This document shows, piece after piece, positions 15,868 to 24,678 of a DNA stretch of 64,000 nt. Both the position numbers and the translations under genes were made by a program. The DNA is taken from positions 4,047,001 to 4,111,000 of the forward strand of contig NZ_CP009438.1 in NCBI RefSeq assembly GCF_000761215.1, given 5' to 3'. The notes beneath the pieces are model-generated. The model was not told the DNA's origin and did not search any database. It saw nothing but the letters and a program-made list of their open reading frames with translations. Source of the stretch: Streptomyces glaucescens. GTDB taxonomy: Bacteria > Actinomycetota > Actinomycetes > Streptomycetales > Streptomycetaceae. The first letter of the stretch is position 1; each line of letters begins with the position of its first letter.

Positions 15868-17469
15868 TCAGGGGGTGACCCGGTTGCCGCCGAAGGTCAC
15901 CACGAGGCGGCCGTCGGAGGCGTAGGACCAGTTCAGGGCGCCGGAGTAGGAGGCGCAGCGGGAGCCGTTGGTGCCGGACCAGAACTGGTTGGTGGAGTCG
16001 GCGTTGCCGATGATCCGGTCGTTGGTGCCGCTGCCGCTGCGGCAGGACGTGTTGCCGCGGAACACCGAGGTGCCGGCGTCGAAGTTGAAGTTGCGCTGGG
16101 CGTTGTCGACGCTGACGTTGTCCGAGACGGTCATCGAGCCCGGGTTGCTGTTGTACGTGAACCCGTGCTTGCCGTTGTCGTAGGCGATGCTGCGGCGGAC
16201 GACGTGGTTGACGGGGATGTCCTCGCCGCCGAGCTTGTAGCCGTTGCGGTCGCCGGCGCCGGCCTGGGAGCCGTCGCTGAGGGTGCCGTTCTCGTAGGCG
16301 AGCGAGTCCTCGATGGTGACCGCGCCGATGGGCCCGGTGTCGGACTTGGTGTACAGGTCCCAGCCGTCGTCGATGTTGTTGTGGGCGACGGCGTACCGGA
16401 AGACGTTGCCGGGGCCGGAGGTCAGCTTGGCGGCGAAGCCGTCGGCGTCCTCGCCGTCGGAGTCGGCGTTGTCGTGGGACTCCGCGCTGAGGATGAGGTT
16501 GTTCGACGGCCACTGCGAGGCGGGGGTCGTCGAGGCCATGCGGGAGAGCTGGAGGCCGGTGTCGCGGTTGTAGCGGGTGACCGTGCGCTCCACGACGTTG
16601 TTGCTGCCGCCGATGAAGATGCCGTTGTCGCCCGCCCGCTGGACGGTGAGGCCGTGGACGTGCCAGTAGGAGCCGTTCAGCGCGAGTCCGCGGTTGGCCG
16701 GGTCCTCCGGCTGCGCCGAGAAGTCGAGCACCGGCCGCTCGCCGGGGTACGCCGTCAGCCTGGTGCGGGCGCTCGCCGTGCCGTTGTTCGTCGGCGGGAT
16801 CGTGACGGTCTGCGCGTAGGAGTACGTGCCGCCGCGCACGTAGATCGTGCCGCCGGGGGTGATCCGGCTGATCGCCGAGGTGAGGGTGGTGGGCGAGGTC
16901 TGCGTGCCGGCCGCGCCGTCCGTGCCGTTCGGGGCGACGTAGAGGACGCTGCCCGTGGTCGGGGGCGGGGTGGTGTCGCCGGCCGTCTCGACCTCGAGGT
17001 AGTCGATGTTCGGCAGGCCGCCCGAGGTGGTCGGGGTGAGGCGGATGGTGTTGCTCCCCGCCGCCAGGGACACCGTGAGGGTCTTCGTCGACCAGGTGCT
17101 CCAGGCGCCGGTGCCCTCGAAGGACGGTGATCCGGCGGCGGTGCCGTTCACGGTGAGGGTGGCGGGGCGGGCGGTCGTCGTCCCGTTGGCGAAGCGGATC
17201 CGCAGGGTGGCGGTGCCGGCGGCCGGGGCGGACGCCGTGAACTGGACGTACGCGCCGGTGGCGTTGGTGGCGTTGCAGAAGCCGGAGCCGGAGTAGCCGG
17301 ACCACTCGGACTCGATGGCGCCGGTGCAGACCGCGGGGGAGGTCTCCGCCTCGTAGCGGGCGGTGGCGGCCTGGGCCGTGGTGCCGGACAGCGCGACGAG
17401 GGTGCCGGCCAGCAGGCCCGCGGACGCGATGACGGGGAGGACCGGCCTCGGGGCTCGTCTCTGGTGCAT
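15868..17469 (-). CDS. secreted CBM35-like and PL9-like pectate lyase
   Basis: 533 residues. A signal peptide ends at TTAQA. Residues ~38-165 form a CBM35-type beta-sandwich (ARYEAETSPAV, then NIDYLEVE at its end). A right-handed parallel beta-helix follows (GGTIYVRGGTYSYAQTV, AGDNGIFIGGSNN). The segment with DADGFAAKLTSGPGNVFRYA and DDGWDLYTK matches family PL9, where the Asp residues hold calcium. The enzyme would cleave polygalacturonate outside the cell by beta-elimination. Monocistronic, with a strong terminator. Confidence 0.88.
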   Translation of the reverse strand: MHQRRAPRPVLPVIASAGLLAGTLVALSGTTAQAATARYEAETSPAVCTGAIESEWSGYSGSGFCNATNATGAYVQFTASAPAAGTATLRIRFANGTTTARPATLTVNGTAAGSPSFEGTGAWSTWSTKTLTVSLAAGSNTIRLTPTTSGGLPNIDYLEVETAGDTTPPPTTGSVLYVAPNGTDGAAGTQTSPTTLTSAISRITPGGTIYVRGGTYSYAQTVTIPPTNNGTASARTRLTAYPGERPVLDFSAQPEDPANRGLALNGSYWHVHGLTVQRAGDNGIFIGGSNNVVERTVTRYNRDTGLQLSRMASTTPASQWPSNNLILSAESHDNADSDGEDADGFAAKLTSGPGNVFRYAVAHNNIDDGWDLYTKSDTGPIGAVTIEDSLAYENGTLSDGSQAGAGDRNGYKLGGEDIPVNHVVRRSIAYDNGKHGFTYNSNPGSMTVSDNVSVDNAQRNFNFDAGTSVFRGNTSCRSGSGTNDRIIGNADSTNQFWSGTNGSRCASYSGALNWSYASDGRLVVTFGGNRVTP

Positions 17470-17641
17470 CGGTTCGTCTCCAGGTGGTTGTCGGCGACCT
17501 GCGGCGGGGGATGTCGAGCGGGGACGTTCCAGAGCGTGAACAGGGCGCGCGTGCGGGTGCCGCCGTGGGCCGTGATTCGGCTGTTCCTCGGGACGGTAAG
17601 GGCTTGCTATGGACGCGTCAATACGTCTCCTTGTGATTCTG

Positions 17642-17657
17642 ATTCATGTACATGAAT
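17642..17657. promoter_or_regulatory. perfect 16-bp AT-rich palindrome
   Basis: ATTCATGTACATGAAT, striking in DNA of this GC content. It lies 173 bases upstream of the pectate-lyase-like start and 147 bases upstream of the DUF4396 start, in the divergent gap. A candidate operator for a TetR/MarR-sized dimer. No matching regulator is encoded nearby. Confidence 0.45.
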
Positions 17658-17721
17658 GCCCACCCCTGTCGAGCGTGGGCGGTCGGCGGCCGGGCGCCAC
17701 CCGTCGGACGGGGCTGGACGG

Positions 17722-17738
17722 ATACCCCTAGGGGGTAT
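17722..17738. promoter_or_regulatory. CsoR-type copper operator
   Basis: ATACCCC-TAG-GGGGTAT, a perfect 7-3-7 inverted repeat matching the consensus bound by the copper-sensing repressor CsoR in Streptomyces. It is 66 bases upstream of the DUF4396 start and has no other close target, so that gene is the likely regulon member. Confidence 0.85.
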
Positions 17739-17803
17739 AGATTGTCACTCGTCGGGGCGGAGCGGGACGCACGCCCCGCCGGACGGGACATGGGGAGAAC
17801 GTC

Positions 17804-18304
17804 ATGGATCACGCCGCTCACCACCACGAGCACCAGCACCACGCGGGCCACCACCAGCACGGCCACGGCCCGGCGTCCTGGAGCATGGCCGCCAAGGCGA
17901 CCCTGCACTGCCTCACCGGCTGCGCCATCGGCGAGATCCTCGGCATGGTCATCGGCACCTGGCTGAGGTGGGGCAACGCCCAGACCATGGCCCTCGCGAT
18001 CGGCCTGGCCTTCCTCTTCGGCTACTCGTTCACCCTGTTCGCCGTCCGGCGGGCCGGACTCGACCTCAAGAGCGCCGTGAAGGTGGCCCTCGCCGCCGAC
18101 ACCGTCTCGATCGCGGTGATGGAGCTGGTCGACAACACGATCATCGCCCTCACGCCCGGAGCGATGGACGCCCACCTCACCGAGGCCCTCTTCTGGTACG
18201 CCCTCCTCGGCGGCTTCGCCGTCGCCTTCCTGCTCACCACCCCGGTCAACAAGTGGATGATCGGCCGCGGCAAGGGCCACGCGGTGGTCCACGCCTACCA
18301 CTGA
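17804..18304 (+). CDS. His-rich DUF4396 membrane protein, probably copper-induced
   Basis: 166 residues. The first ~22 residues are packed with 12 His (MDHAAHHHEHQHHAGHHQHG), a plausible metal-binding tail. The remainder has four hydrophobic segments of the DUF4396 type, with TLHCLTGCAIGEILGM containing two Cys, AIGLAFLFGYSFTLFA, VALAADTVSIAVMELVDN and a final helix (ALLGGFAVAFLLTT). The family often sits near copper genes. With the CsoR box upstream, I infer a role in copper handling at the membrane. The reaction or transport activity is unknown. Confidence 0.88.
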   Translation: MDHAAHHHEHQHHAGHHQHGHGPASWSMAAKATLHCLTGCAIGEILGMVIGTWLRWGNAQTMALAIGLAFLFGYSFTLFAVRRAGLDLKSAVKVALAADTVSIAVMELVDNTIIALTPGAMDAHLTEALFWYALLGGFAVAFLLTTPVNKWMIGRGKGHAVVHAYH

Positions 18305-18361
18305 CCCGCCCCGCCCCCGGCCCCCGGCCCGCTCCGAGCGGCGCAACGGGGGCCGCGGCGT

Positions 18362-18381
18362 GCCCGGCCGGCCGGCCGGGC
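18362..18381. terminator. perfect GC palindrome between convergent genes
   Basis: Twenty bases of perfectly self-complementary sequence (GCCCGGCCGG and its complement). A second stem follows (GCACGGCG, ten bases, CGCCGTGC). Together they sit between the DUF4396 and permease stops. Confidence 0.55.
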
Positions 18382-18441
18382 GTTCCCTCGGCACGGCGAA
18401 GCCCGAAGCGCCGTGCGCCTGGGGCGGGTCCGGCGTGGGGA

Positions 18442-19758
18442 TCAGACGGTCAGGGTCGGGTTCTCCGCGTCCGACGCCTCCCGCGGGGAGGGCCGGCCGG
18501 CCCGGCGGGCACGACCGCGCCGCACGGACAGCAGTGCCCCGCAGCTCACCACCGCCGGCCACAGCAGGTAGGGGCCCGACAGGGCCAGCAGGAGCAGGAC
18601 CGCGGCCAGGGCCGCCCAGGCCGATGCGCGGCCCGCGCTGCGGCGGGGGAGGAGGCGTATCGCGGCGGCCACGCCGATCGCGTAGACGACGACGAAGGAG
18701 CCGGAGGACAGCATCACGGCGGGCACCGCGCCGGTGCCCGTCGCGGTCACGGTGAGCAGGGCCAGGCCGGCGAGGGCGGAGACGAAGAACAGGCTGCGGC
18801 GCGGTGTCTCGCCGGCGGTGCTGCCCTGGGCGAACCAGGCGGGCAGGACGCCGTCGCGGCCGAGGGCGGCGCCGAGCTTGGCGGCGCCGGCGTAGTAGGC
18901 GTTCATGGTGCCGAGGGTGAGCAGGACGGCGGCGAGGGCCGCGAGCGGGCGGGCGCCGCCGCCCAGACCGAGGGCCATCAGGTCGCCGAGGGGGGCGTCG
19001 GAGCCGGCCGCGGCGGGGCCGAGTACGGCCACGACCGCGAAGGCGACCGCGAGGTAGAGGACGCCGACGATCACGACGGCCGCGCCGGTGGCCCGCGCCA
19101 GGTCCCGCGCGGGCCTGCGGAACTCGCCCGCGAGGTGGGTGACCGCCTCCCACCCGGCGAAGCTGAACACGAGCAGCGCCGCCGCCGGGCCGACCGCCGT
19201 CCAGCCGTGCGGGGCGAACGGCCGCAGGTGCTCCGCTCGGGCGTGCGGCAGGGAGAGCAGGACCGCGGTGGTCAGCAGCGCGAGCAGCAGCAGGAACAGC
19301 AGGAACTGGGCGCGTCCCGTCATCCGCAGTCCCACCGAGTTGACCAGCGTGACGGTGAGCATGAGCCCGGCGGCGGTGACCGTGGTGGTGGCCGTGCCGC
19401 CGCCCAGGGCGGACGAGACGTACGAGGCGCCGAACAGCGCGGCGGCCACCGCGCCCGGCGGGATGGCGAAGTAGAAGCACCAGCCGGCCACGGCGGCGGC
19501 CCGCTCGCCGAACGCCAGCCGGGCGTACGTCGACACGCCGCCGGCGTCGGGGTGGCGCGCGCCGAGCGCGGCGAAGGCCGCCGCGAGCGGTGCGGACAGC
19601 ACGGCGAGCCCGAGCCAGGCCAGCAGCGAGGCCGGTCCGGCGACCTCGGCGGCGAGCGCGGGCAGGGCGATGACACCGGTGCCGAGCACGGCGCCGACGT
19701 ACAGGGCGGTGCCGTGGGCGGCGGTGAGCCGCCCCCCGGCGGTGTTCTCGTCAGACAT
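18442..19758 (-). CDS. APC-superfamily amino acid permease (YjeH-like)
   Basis: 438 residues with about twelve hydrophobic helices. The first helix, ALYVGAVLGTGVIALPALAA, carries the Gly-rich signature of APC transporters. Other typical parts are the ALGARHPDAGGVSTYARLAFG loop and FSFAGWEAVTHLAGEFRRP. Substrate cannot be read from sequence; the closest described group exports hydrophobic amino acids. Divergent from the GlxA-type regulator, which may control it. Confidence 0.9.
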   Translation of the reverse strand: MSDENTAGGRLTAAHGTALYVGAVLGTGVIALPALAAEVAGPASLLAWLGLAVLSAPLAAAFAALGARHPDAGGVSTYARLAFGERAAAVAGWCFYFAIPPGAVAAALFGASYVSSALGGGTATTTVTAAGLMLTVTLVNSVGLRMTGRAQFLLFLLLLALLTTAVLLSLPHARAEHLRPFAPHGWTAVGPAAALLVFSFAGWEAVTHLAGEFRRPARDLARATGAAVVIVGVLYLAVAFAVVAVLGPAAAGSDAPLGDLMALGLGGGARPLAALAAVLLTLGTMNAYYAGAAKLGAALGRDGVLPAWFAQGSTAGETPRRSLFFVSALAGLALLTVTATGTGAVPAVMLSSGSFVVVYAIGVAAAIRLLPRRSAGRASAWAALAAVLLLLALSGPYLLWPAVVSCGALLSVRRGRARRAGRPSPREASDAENPTLTV

Positions 19759-19853
19759 GCCGTCGAGCCTCGCGGCCGGGGCGCCCCACCGGCCAGTGGC
19801 AGAAACGACCCACTGCGCTAAATTCCCGTCAGGACGACCGTCAGGAGGCCACT

Positions 19854-20984
19854 GTGACGACGACCGACGGAACGACGACCGACGGAACGACGACCGACGG
19901 AACGACGACCGCCGGGGCGACGACCGCCGGAACGACGACCGCCGGGGCGACCGCCGTGACGGCGCCCACCGCGCGGCCGGACCGGCACGTCGTGGCGGTG
20001 GCGGTCACCGACAACGCCCCCACCTTCGAACTCGCCGTGCCCTGCGAGGTGTTCGGCCTCGACCGCAGCGACATCAGCGACCCCTGGTACGACTTGCGCC
20101 TGTGTGCCGCCGAGCCGGGCGTCCTGCGCACCACCGCCGGGTTCACCCTGCACACCCCGTACGGCCTGGACGACCTGGTGGAGGCGGACACGGTGGTGGT
20201 CGCCGCGGTCGAGCGGCGGGTGCAGACCGATCCGCCGGAACCGCTGCTGGACGCGCTGCGCACCGCCCACGCGCGAGGGCGCCGGATCGTCTCCCTGTGC
20301 AGCGGCGCGTACGTCCTGGCCGCCGCGGGCCTGCTGGCCGGACGCCGCGCGACCACCCACTGGATGAGCGCCGCCGACTTCGCCCACCGCTTCCCGGACG
20401 TCACCTACGAGCCGACCGCCCTCTACGTCCAGGACGGCAGCGTCTTCACCTCGGCCGGCACGGGCGCCGTGATCGACCTGTGCCTCCATCTGGTGCGCCA
20501 CGACCGCGGCTCGGCGGTCGCCAACGAGGTGGCCCGCCGGATGGTGGTGCCCCCGCACCGCGAGGGCGGCCAGAGCCAGTACGCCAAGCCCCTCGTCCGC
20601 GCGCCCCGCGACCGCCGCGACACCGGTCTGGCCCCGGTCCTGGACTGGGCCAGGGAGCGCCTGCACGAGCCGCTGACCGTGGCCGTGCTGGCCCGCCGGG
20701 CCCACCTCGGCGAACGCACCTTCGCCCGCCGCTTCCGCGAGGCCCTCGGCACCACCCCGCTGCAGTGGATCCTCCAGGAGCGGGTCCGCCTGGCGCAGGA
20801 ACTGCTGGAGACCACCGACGACCCCGTGGAGTCCGTGGCCCGCCGCACCGGCTTCGGTACGGCGGCCAACCTCCGCCACCACTTCGCCCGGCTCACCACG
20901 GTCTCGCCGCAGTCGTACCGGCAGGTGTTCCGGGGCGGCGCCGCGCAGCGGTCGCCCCTCGCACCGGCTCGGACCGCCGGATGA
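19854..20984 (+). CDS. GlxA-family transcriptional regulator (DJ-1/PfpI and AraC domains)
   Basis: 376 residues, GTG start behind AGGAGG. Residues 1-40 are a Thr/Ala/Gly low-complexity tail made by 15-bp repeats. Residues ~45-215 are a DJ-1/PfpI-like domain (LAVPCEVFGLDRSDI, and the SLCSGAYVLAAAGLL elbow with Cys). Residues ~255-355 are two AraC-type helix-turn-helix units (LTVAVLARRAHLGERTFARR, DPVESVARRTGFGTAANLRHH). It likely controls itself or the divergent permease; the effector is unknown. Confidence 0.92.
   Translation: MTTTDGTTTDGTTTDGTTTAGATTAGTTTAGATAVTAPTARPDRHVVAVAVTDNAPTFELAVPCEVFGLDRSDISDPWYDLRLCAAEPGVLRTTAGFTLHTPYGLDDLVEADTVVVAAVERRVQTDPPEPLLDALRTAHARGRRIVSLCSGAYVLAAAGLLAGRRATTHWMSAADFAHRFPDVTYEPTALYVQDGSVFTSAGTGAVIDLCLHLVRHDRGSAVANEVARRMVVPPHREGGQSQYAKPLVRAPRDRRDTGLAPVLDWARERLHEPLTVAVLARRAHLGERTFARRFREALGTTPLQWILQERVRLAQELLETTDDPVESVARRTGFGTAANLRHHFARLTTVSPQSYRQVFRGGAAQRSPLAPARTAG
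19857..19950 (+). repeat. 15-bp tandem repeat within the GlxA-type gene
   Basis: About six units of ACGACGACCGACGGA and its variants, in frame, giving the repeated pentapeptide TTTDG then TTTAG/TTAGA. Because the unit is 15 bp, copy-number changes keep the frame. Likely variable between strains. Confidence 0.75.
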
Positions 20985-21019
20985 GCCGCCCGCCGAACGG
21001 CCCTCTCAGCCGGGGGAGT

Positions 21020-21700
21020 TCACCGCGTGCGGTGCCGGGGCACGGACTTGCGGGGCGCCCGCGTCAGGGTGATCTGCCGGACGGCCTGCTGGAAGCAGGC
21101 GAGGGAGGCGAGCCCGGGAAGGGCGGCGGTGGTGATGTCGAGCAAGGTCCGGGGGGCCTGGAGGACGCACAGGAGGATCGTCACCGACGAGAACAGCAGG
21201 ACGGTGCACCAGGAGTGCAGGGCGCGCCGCTGATGGAGCGCGGCCCGCAGCACGGAGAGCGACGCGACCAGCCAGGGGCCGTACAGCAGCAGGGGCCACC
21301 ACGGGACGATGTCGCTCGGCACCCGGGTCGCGGCCACCACCTGCAGCGGGCCGGAGGCGACCAGGCCGCTGAAGAAGCTCACCGCGGAGGCGATGGCCGC
21401 CGCCAGTGCCGCGACGAGACAGCTCGTGGTCTGCAGCGCGCCGGGGCGCGCGCGCTCGGGGATGCGGCGGTGGCCGCCGGGGGCACGCTTGAGCGGCGGC
21501 AGCCCGGTGGTGACCTCCGGGAAACCGGCCATCGTCGTGCCGTCGGCCGGCGCGTGGAACGAGTCCTCGTCGCGGGGCGGAGGAAGGTGCGGGTGCTCCT
21601 CCTCCATGGCCTCCTGGAGCATCCAGGCCAGTTCCTCGGCCGGGTCCCAGGCGGCATCCGGCGGCACCAGGGGTTGCGACAGATTTCCTTGGTCGTACAT
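21020..21700 (-). CDS. DUF2637 (SpdB2-like) membrane protein
   Basis: 226 residues from the ATG of MYDQGN. An acidic, Pro-rich N-terminus (AAWDPAEELAWMLQEAMEEE) is followed by four hydrophobic helices: LVAALAAAIASAVSFFSGLV, the conserved WWPLLLYGPWLVASLSVLRA, SWCTVLLFSSVTILLCV and ALPGLASLACFQQ. It ends with ITLTRAPRK. This matches DUF2637 proteins, related to plasmid-spread protein SpdB2; chromosomal copies are conserved in Streptomyces with no settled role. It lies 32 bases behind a small gene and is probably in one transcript with it. Confidence 0.87.
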   Translation of the reverse strand: MYDQGNLSQPLVPPDAAWDPAEELAWMLQEAMEEEHPHLPPPRDEDSFHAPADGTTMAGFPEVTTGLPPLKRAPGGHRRIPERARPGALQTTSCLVAALAAAIASAVSFFSGLVASGPLQVVAATRVPSDIVPWWPLLLYGPWLVASLSVLRAALHQRRALHSWCTVLLFSSVTILLCVLQAPRTLLDITTAALPGLASLACFQQAVRQITLTRAPRKSVPRHRTR

Positions 21701-21732
21701 GACGCGGCCTGACTGCTCCGATCCCGGAAAGA

Positions 21733-21918
21733 TCATCGGCTCTCGGACGTGATCCACCGCTGGGCCAGATCGGCTTCCAGCGTGCTCAGCAGATCAACGA
21801 ATTCCCGCAGAAGTGGCTCCGTGGCCTGCGCCCTGGCCGGAAAATCACTCGCGGTCACGACCGGGCGCTGCACGAGGAGGCGACAGCGTCCTTCCCTGGT
21901 TGCCGGTGCATTGTTCAT
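21733..21918 (-). CDS. small hypothetical protein, 61 aa, upstream of DUF2637 gene
   Basis: ATG behind AGGGGGG. The sequence MNNAPATREGRCRLLVQRPV has a beta-like start, then a helical C-terminal half (ATEPLLREFVDLLSTLEADLAQRW). No signal peptide. A strong ribosome-binding site and tight spacing to the DUF2637 gene support it. Function unknown. Confidence 0.68.
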   Translation of the reverse strand: MNNAPATREGRCRLLVQRPVVTASDFPARAQATEPLLREFVDLLSTLEADLAQRWITSESR

Positions 21919-22030
21919 ATCCCCCCTAACGTCGCCGGACTCCGGCGGGTGCGCGGCAAATGAGTGAACGGGCGCCTCGATAAACACTTAATAACGGGGC
22001 CGTTCAGGTCGAAATATCGCTGTCGGATTA

Positions 22031-23299
22031 TTACGGAACACCCAGTTCGAAGAGCGCGTATCCCGCATACGAACCGGAGGCCAGCGCGGCCGGACCGAGC
22101 AGCCACAGCAACTGGGGCAGGGTGAGGCGGCGCAGGGCGGCGGCGAGCGGGAGGAGCAGCGGGAAGGCCGGCAGCAGATAGCGGGAGACGTTGGCGAAGA
22201 TCTGCTGGCTGCCCAGGACGAGCGCGAGGGTGAGCACCGTGTAGACGACCAGGACGGCCGGCGGGCGCTCCCGGACGAGCAACGGCAGCAGGGCGAGGGC
22301 CAGCAGGACGACGCCGGTGGCGATCAGGTCGGCGAAGGGGAACGCGGACAGGTAGTCGAAGTGGCCCACCGGGACGGAGGTCAGCACGTCCAGGGTGTGC
22401 CGGCCGTAGTCGAAGGTGTGGGCCCAGGCACCGCGCTGGAGCGCGAAGTACCCGCCGTAGTCGCCCATTTCACGACCCACCCAGCCCAGGTAGCCGAGCA
22501 GGCCCAGCGGCGCGACCGCGAGTGCGGCCAGGGGCCGCAGCGGGCGCTCGCGGCGCTCGCGGAGCGCTAGCAGCGCGGCCACGGCGAGGGCCGCGACCAG
22601 GGCGACGGCGGTGGGGCGGTTGAGCCCGGCGGCGCAGGTGAGGGCGCCGGCGGTGAGCCAGCGCCCGTTCATGACGGCGTGACAGGCCCAGACGGCGAGG
22701 GCGACGAAGAGCGAGTCGGAGTAGACCGCCCACTCCACCCCCGACCCCGGCCACACCGCCCACAGTCCGGCCGCCGCCAGCCCCGCCCGGTGACCGGCCA
22801 GCCGGGCGACGACGGCGTGGATGCCGAGGGCGGCGGCGAAGGAGGCGACGACCGAGACCAGCAGCCCGGACCCGAACAGCCCGAGCCCGGTCGTCTCGGA
22901 GACCAGCCGCATCAGCGCCGGGTAGAGCGGGAAGAACGCCGCCGAGTTCCCCTCCAGGGTGATCAGGCCGGTGGCGCCCGGAATCGGCACCAGCGCGGGG
23001 TCGTAGCCGTGCGCGGCGATCTGCTGGTACCACCAGCCGTCCCAGGTGGCCAGGACGTCCCAGGGGTGCGCGCCGCCGCCGAAACGCGGGTGCTTGGCGC
23101 GGAAGTCCCCGGCGAAGTGCAGCAGCGACAGGAAGACGGCGAAGCCGGCCAGTTTCAGCCCGCCGTACAGGGCGAGCACGGGACCGTGCCGCCGGGCCGC
23201 CCGCCGCAGCCACCGCCCGGCGGGCGAGGCACCGGGCGGGGTGGTGCGGGGGAGCGCGGGCGAGGGGGCCGGGCGGTCGCTTGCCGGGGCGGTGGTCAC
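22031..23299 (-). CDS. PIG-V-like mannosyltransferase, membrane protein
   Basis: 422 residues with about nine membrane helices. GTG start overlaps the stop of the upstream glycosyltransferase by four bases (GTGA), a coupled arrangement. The large first loop after helix one contains WDVLATWDGWWYQQIAAHGY and FFPLYPALMRLV, matching the PIG-V/GPI mannosyltransferase-type family that uses polyprenyl-phosphate sugars. In actinobacteria such enzymes modify cell-surface lipids or proteins. The acceptor is unknown. Confidence 0.87.
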   Translation of the reverse strand: MTTAPASDRPAPSPALPRTTPPGASPAGRWLRRAARRHGPVLALYGGLKLAGFAVFLSLLHFAGDFRAKHPRFGGGAHPWDVLATWDGWWYQQIAAHGYDPALVPIPGATGLITLEGNSAAFFPLYPALMRLVSETTGLGLFGSGLLVSVVASFAAALGIHAVVARLAGHRAGLAAAGLWAVWPGSGVEWAVYSDSLFVALAVWACHAVMNGRWLTAGALTCAAGLNRPTAVALVAALAVAALLALRERRERPLRPLAALAVAPLGLLGYLGWVGREMGDYGGYFALQRGAWAHTFDYGRHTLDVLTSVPVGHFDYLSAFPFADLIATGVVLLALALLPLLVRERPPAVLVVYTVLTLALVLGSQQIFANVSRYLLPAFPLLLPLAAALRRLTLPQLLWLLGPAALASGSYAGYALFELGVP

Positions 23300-24588
23300 G
23301 AGTCGGCGCCTTCCGCCGTACGGCGGTCCGGGCGGGCCCCGAAGACCCAGCCCCGCAGGAGCAGGAACCGCAGCAGGGTCGCGGACAGAGCGGCGGCGAC
23401 GATCACGGCCGCTTCGGTGGCGGGCGCGGCGCCGGGGGCCGTGCGGTGCAGCGCGGCGAGCGATCCCGAGGTGAGGGCCAGGCACAGCACGAAGACCGCC
23501 AGGCCCCTGACCTGGTGGCGCAGCGCACCGCCCCGGCCGCGCAGCCCGAAGGTGAGCCGCCGGTTCGCCGCCGTGTTGGCGATCGCGCAGACCAGCAGCG
23601 CCAGCGCGTTGGCGGCCTGCGCGCCGGTCGCCGGACGCAGCGCGGCGTACAGCAGCAGATGCCCCAGCGTGCTCACCGCGCCCACGGCCGCGAACCGCCA
23701 CACCTGGCCCGCCGGGCCGTGCGGCGGGGCGCCGCCCTGCGGGTGCAGCTCGGCGGGCCGGAGTGTGCCGCGGGCCAGCGCGCGGCCGAGCCGGGCGATG
23801 CCGCGCAGATCGGCCAGCGCGGTGGCGAGGACGTCGACCCGGCTGTCGGGGTCGTCCACCCAGTCCACCGGCACCTCGTGGATGCGCAGCCCGGCCCGCT
23901 CGGCGATCACCAGCAGCTCGGTGTCGAAGAACCACCCCGAGTCCTCCACCAGCGGCAGCAGCCGCTCGGCGGCCTCGCGCCGTACCGCCTTGAATCCGCA
24001 CTGCGCGTCGGAGAAGCCGACGGCGAGCGTGGAGCGCAGCAGGGCGTTGTAGCAGCGGGAGACGAACTCCCGGCGGGGGCCGCGCACCACCCGCGCCCCG
24101 GGCGCCAGCCGGGTGCCGATCGCGATGTCGGAGTGCCCCGAGATCAGCGGGGCGACGAGCGGCAGCAGTGCCGCCAGTCCGGTGGACAGGTCCACGTCCA
24201 TGTACGCCAGCACCGGCGCGCGGGAGCGCGACCAGGCGGCGCGCAGGGCCCGGCCGCGGCCCTTCTCGGCCAGCCGCAGCCACTCCACCTCAGGCAGTTC
24301 GGCGGCCAGCCGGGCGGCTATGCGCGGGGTCAGGTCGGTGCTGGCGTTGTCGACGACGGTGATCCGGAACGGGTACGGGAACGTCGCGCGCAGGTGCGCG
24401 TGCAGCCGCCGCACGCTCGGCTCCAGGTCCCCCTCCTCGTCGAACACGGGCACCGCGACATCGAGCACCGGCTCGGCACGGTGGGCGGGGACGGCACGGT
24501 GCGTGGGGACGGCACGGTGCGCGGGGACGGGGACCGGGGCGGGCGCGTGGCGCGGGTCGTGGAGGAGGACCGGGCTGTGTTTTCGCAT
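23296..24588 (-). CDS. GT2 glycosyltransferase fused to GtrA-like membrane domain
   Basis: 430 residues. Residues ~42-265 are a GT-A domain of the dolichol-phosphate mannose synthase type (VAVPVFDEEGDLEPSV, VVDNASTDLTP, and the DXD-containing YMDVDLSTG). Residues ~290-420 are four membrane helices of GtrA type (RFAAVGAVSTLGHLLLYAAL, NTAANRRLTFG). It probably makes a polyprenyl-phosphate sugar and moves it across the membrane for the coupled PIG-V-like enzyme. The N-terminus has near-perfect HRAVP repeats from an 18-bp DNA repeat. Confidence 0.9.
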   Translation of the reverse strand: MRKHSPVLLHDPRHAPAPVPVPAHRAVPTHRAVPAHRAEPVLDVAVPVFDEEGDLEPSVRRLHAHLRATFPYPFRITVVDNASTDLTPRIAARLAAELPEVEWLRLAEKGRGRALRAAWSRSRAPVLAYMDVDLSTGLAALLPLVAPLISGHSDIAIGTRLAPGARVVRGPRREFVSRCYNALLRSTLAVGFSDAQCGFKAVRREAAERLLPLVEDSGWFFDTELLVIAERAGLRIHEVPVDWVDDPDSRVDVLATALADLRGIARLGRALARGTLRPAELHPQGGAPPHGPAGQVWRFAAVGAVSTLGHLLLYAALRPATGAQAANALALLVCAIANTAANRRLTFGLRGRGGALRHQVRGLAVFVLCLALTSGSLAALHRTAPGAAPATEAAVIVAAALSATLLRFLLLRGWVFGARPDRRTAEGADS

Positions 24589-24678
24589 GATCTGTCCTTG
24601 TTCGTTCCCTGGAGCAGGGCAGGGGGAGGCGCGGCGGGGCCCGGGGTCCGGGCGGCACCGCCGAAGGCCGGACGGGAT

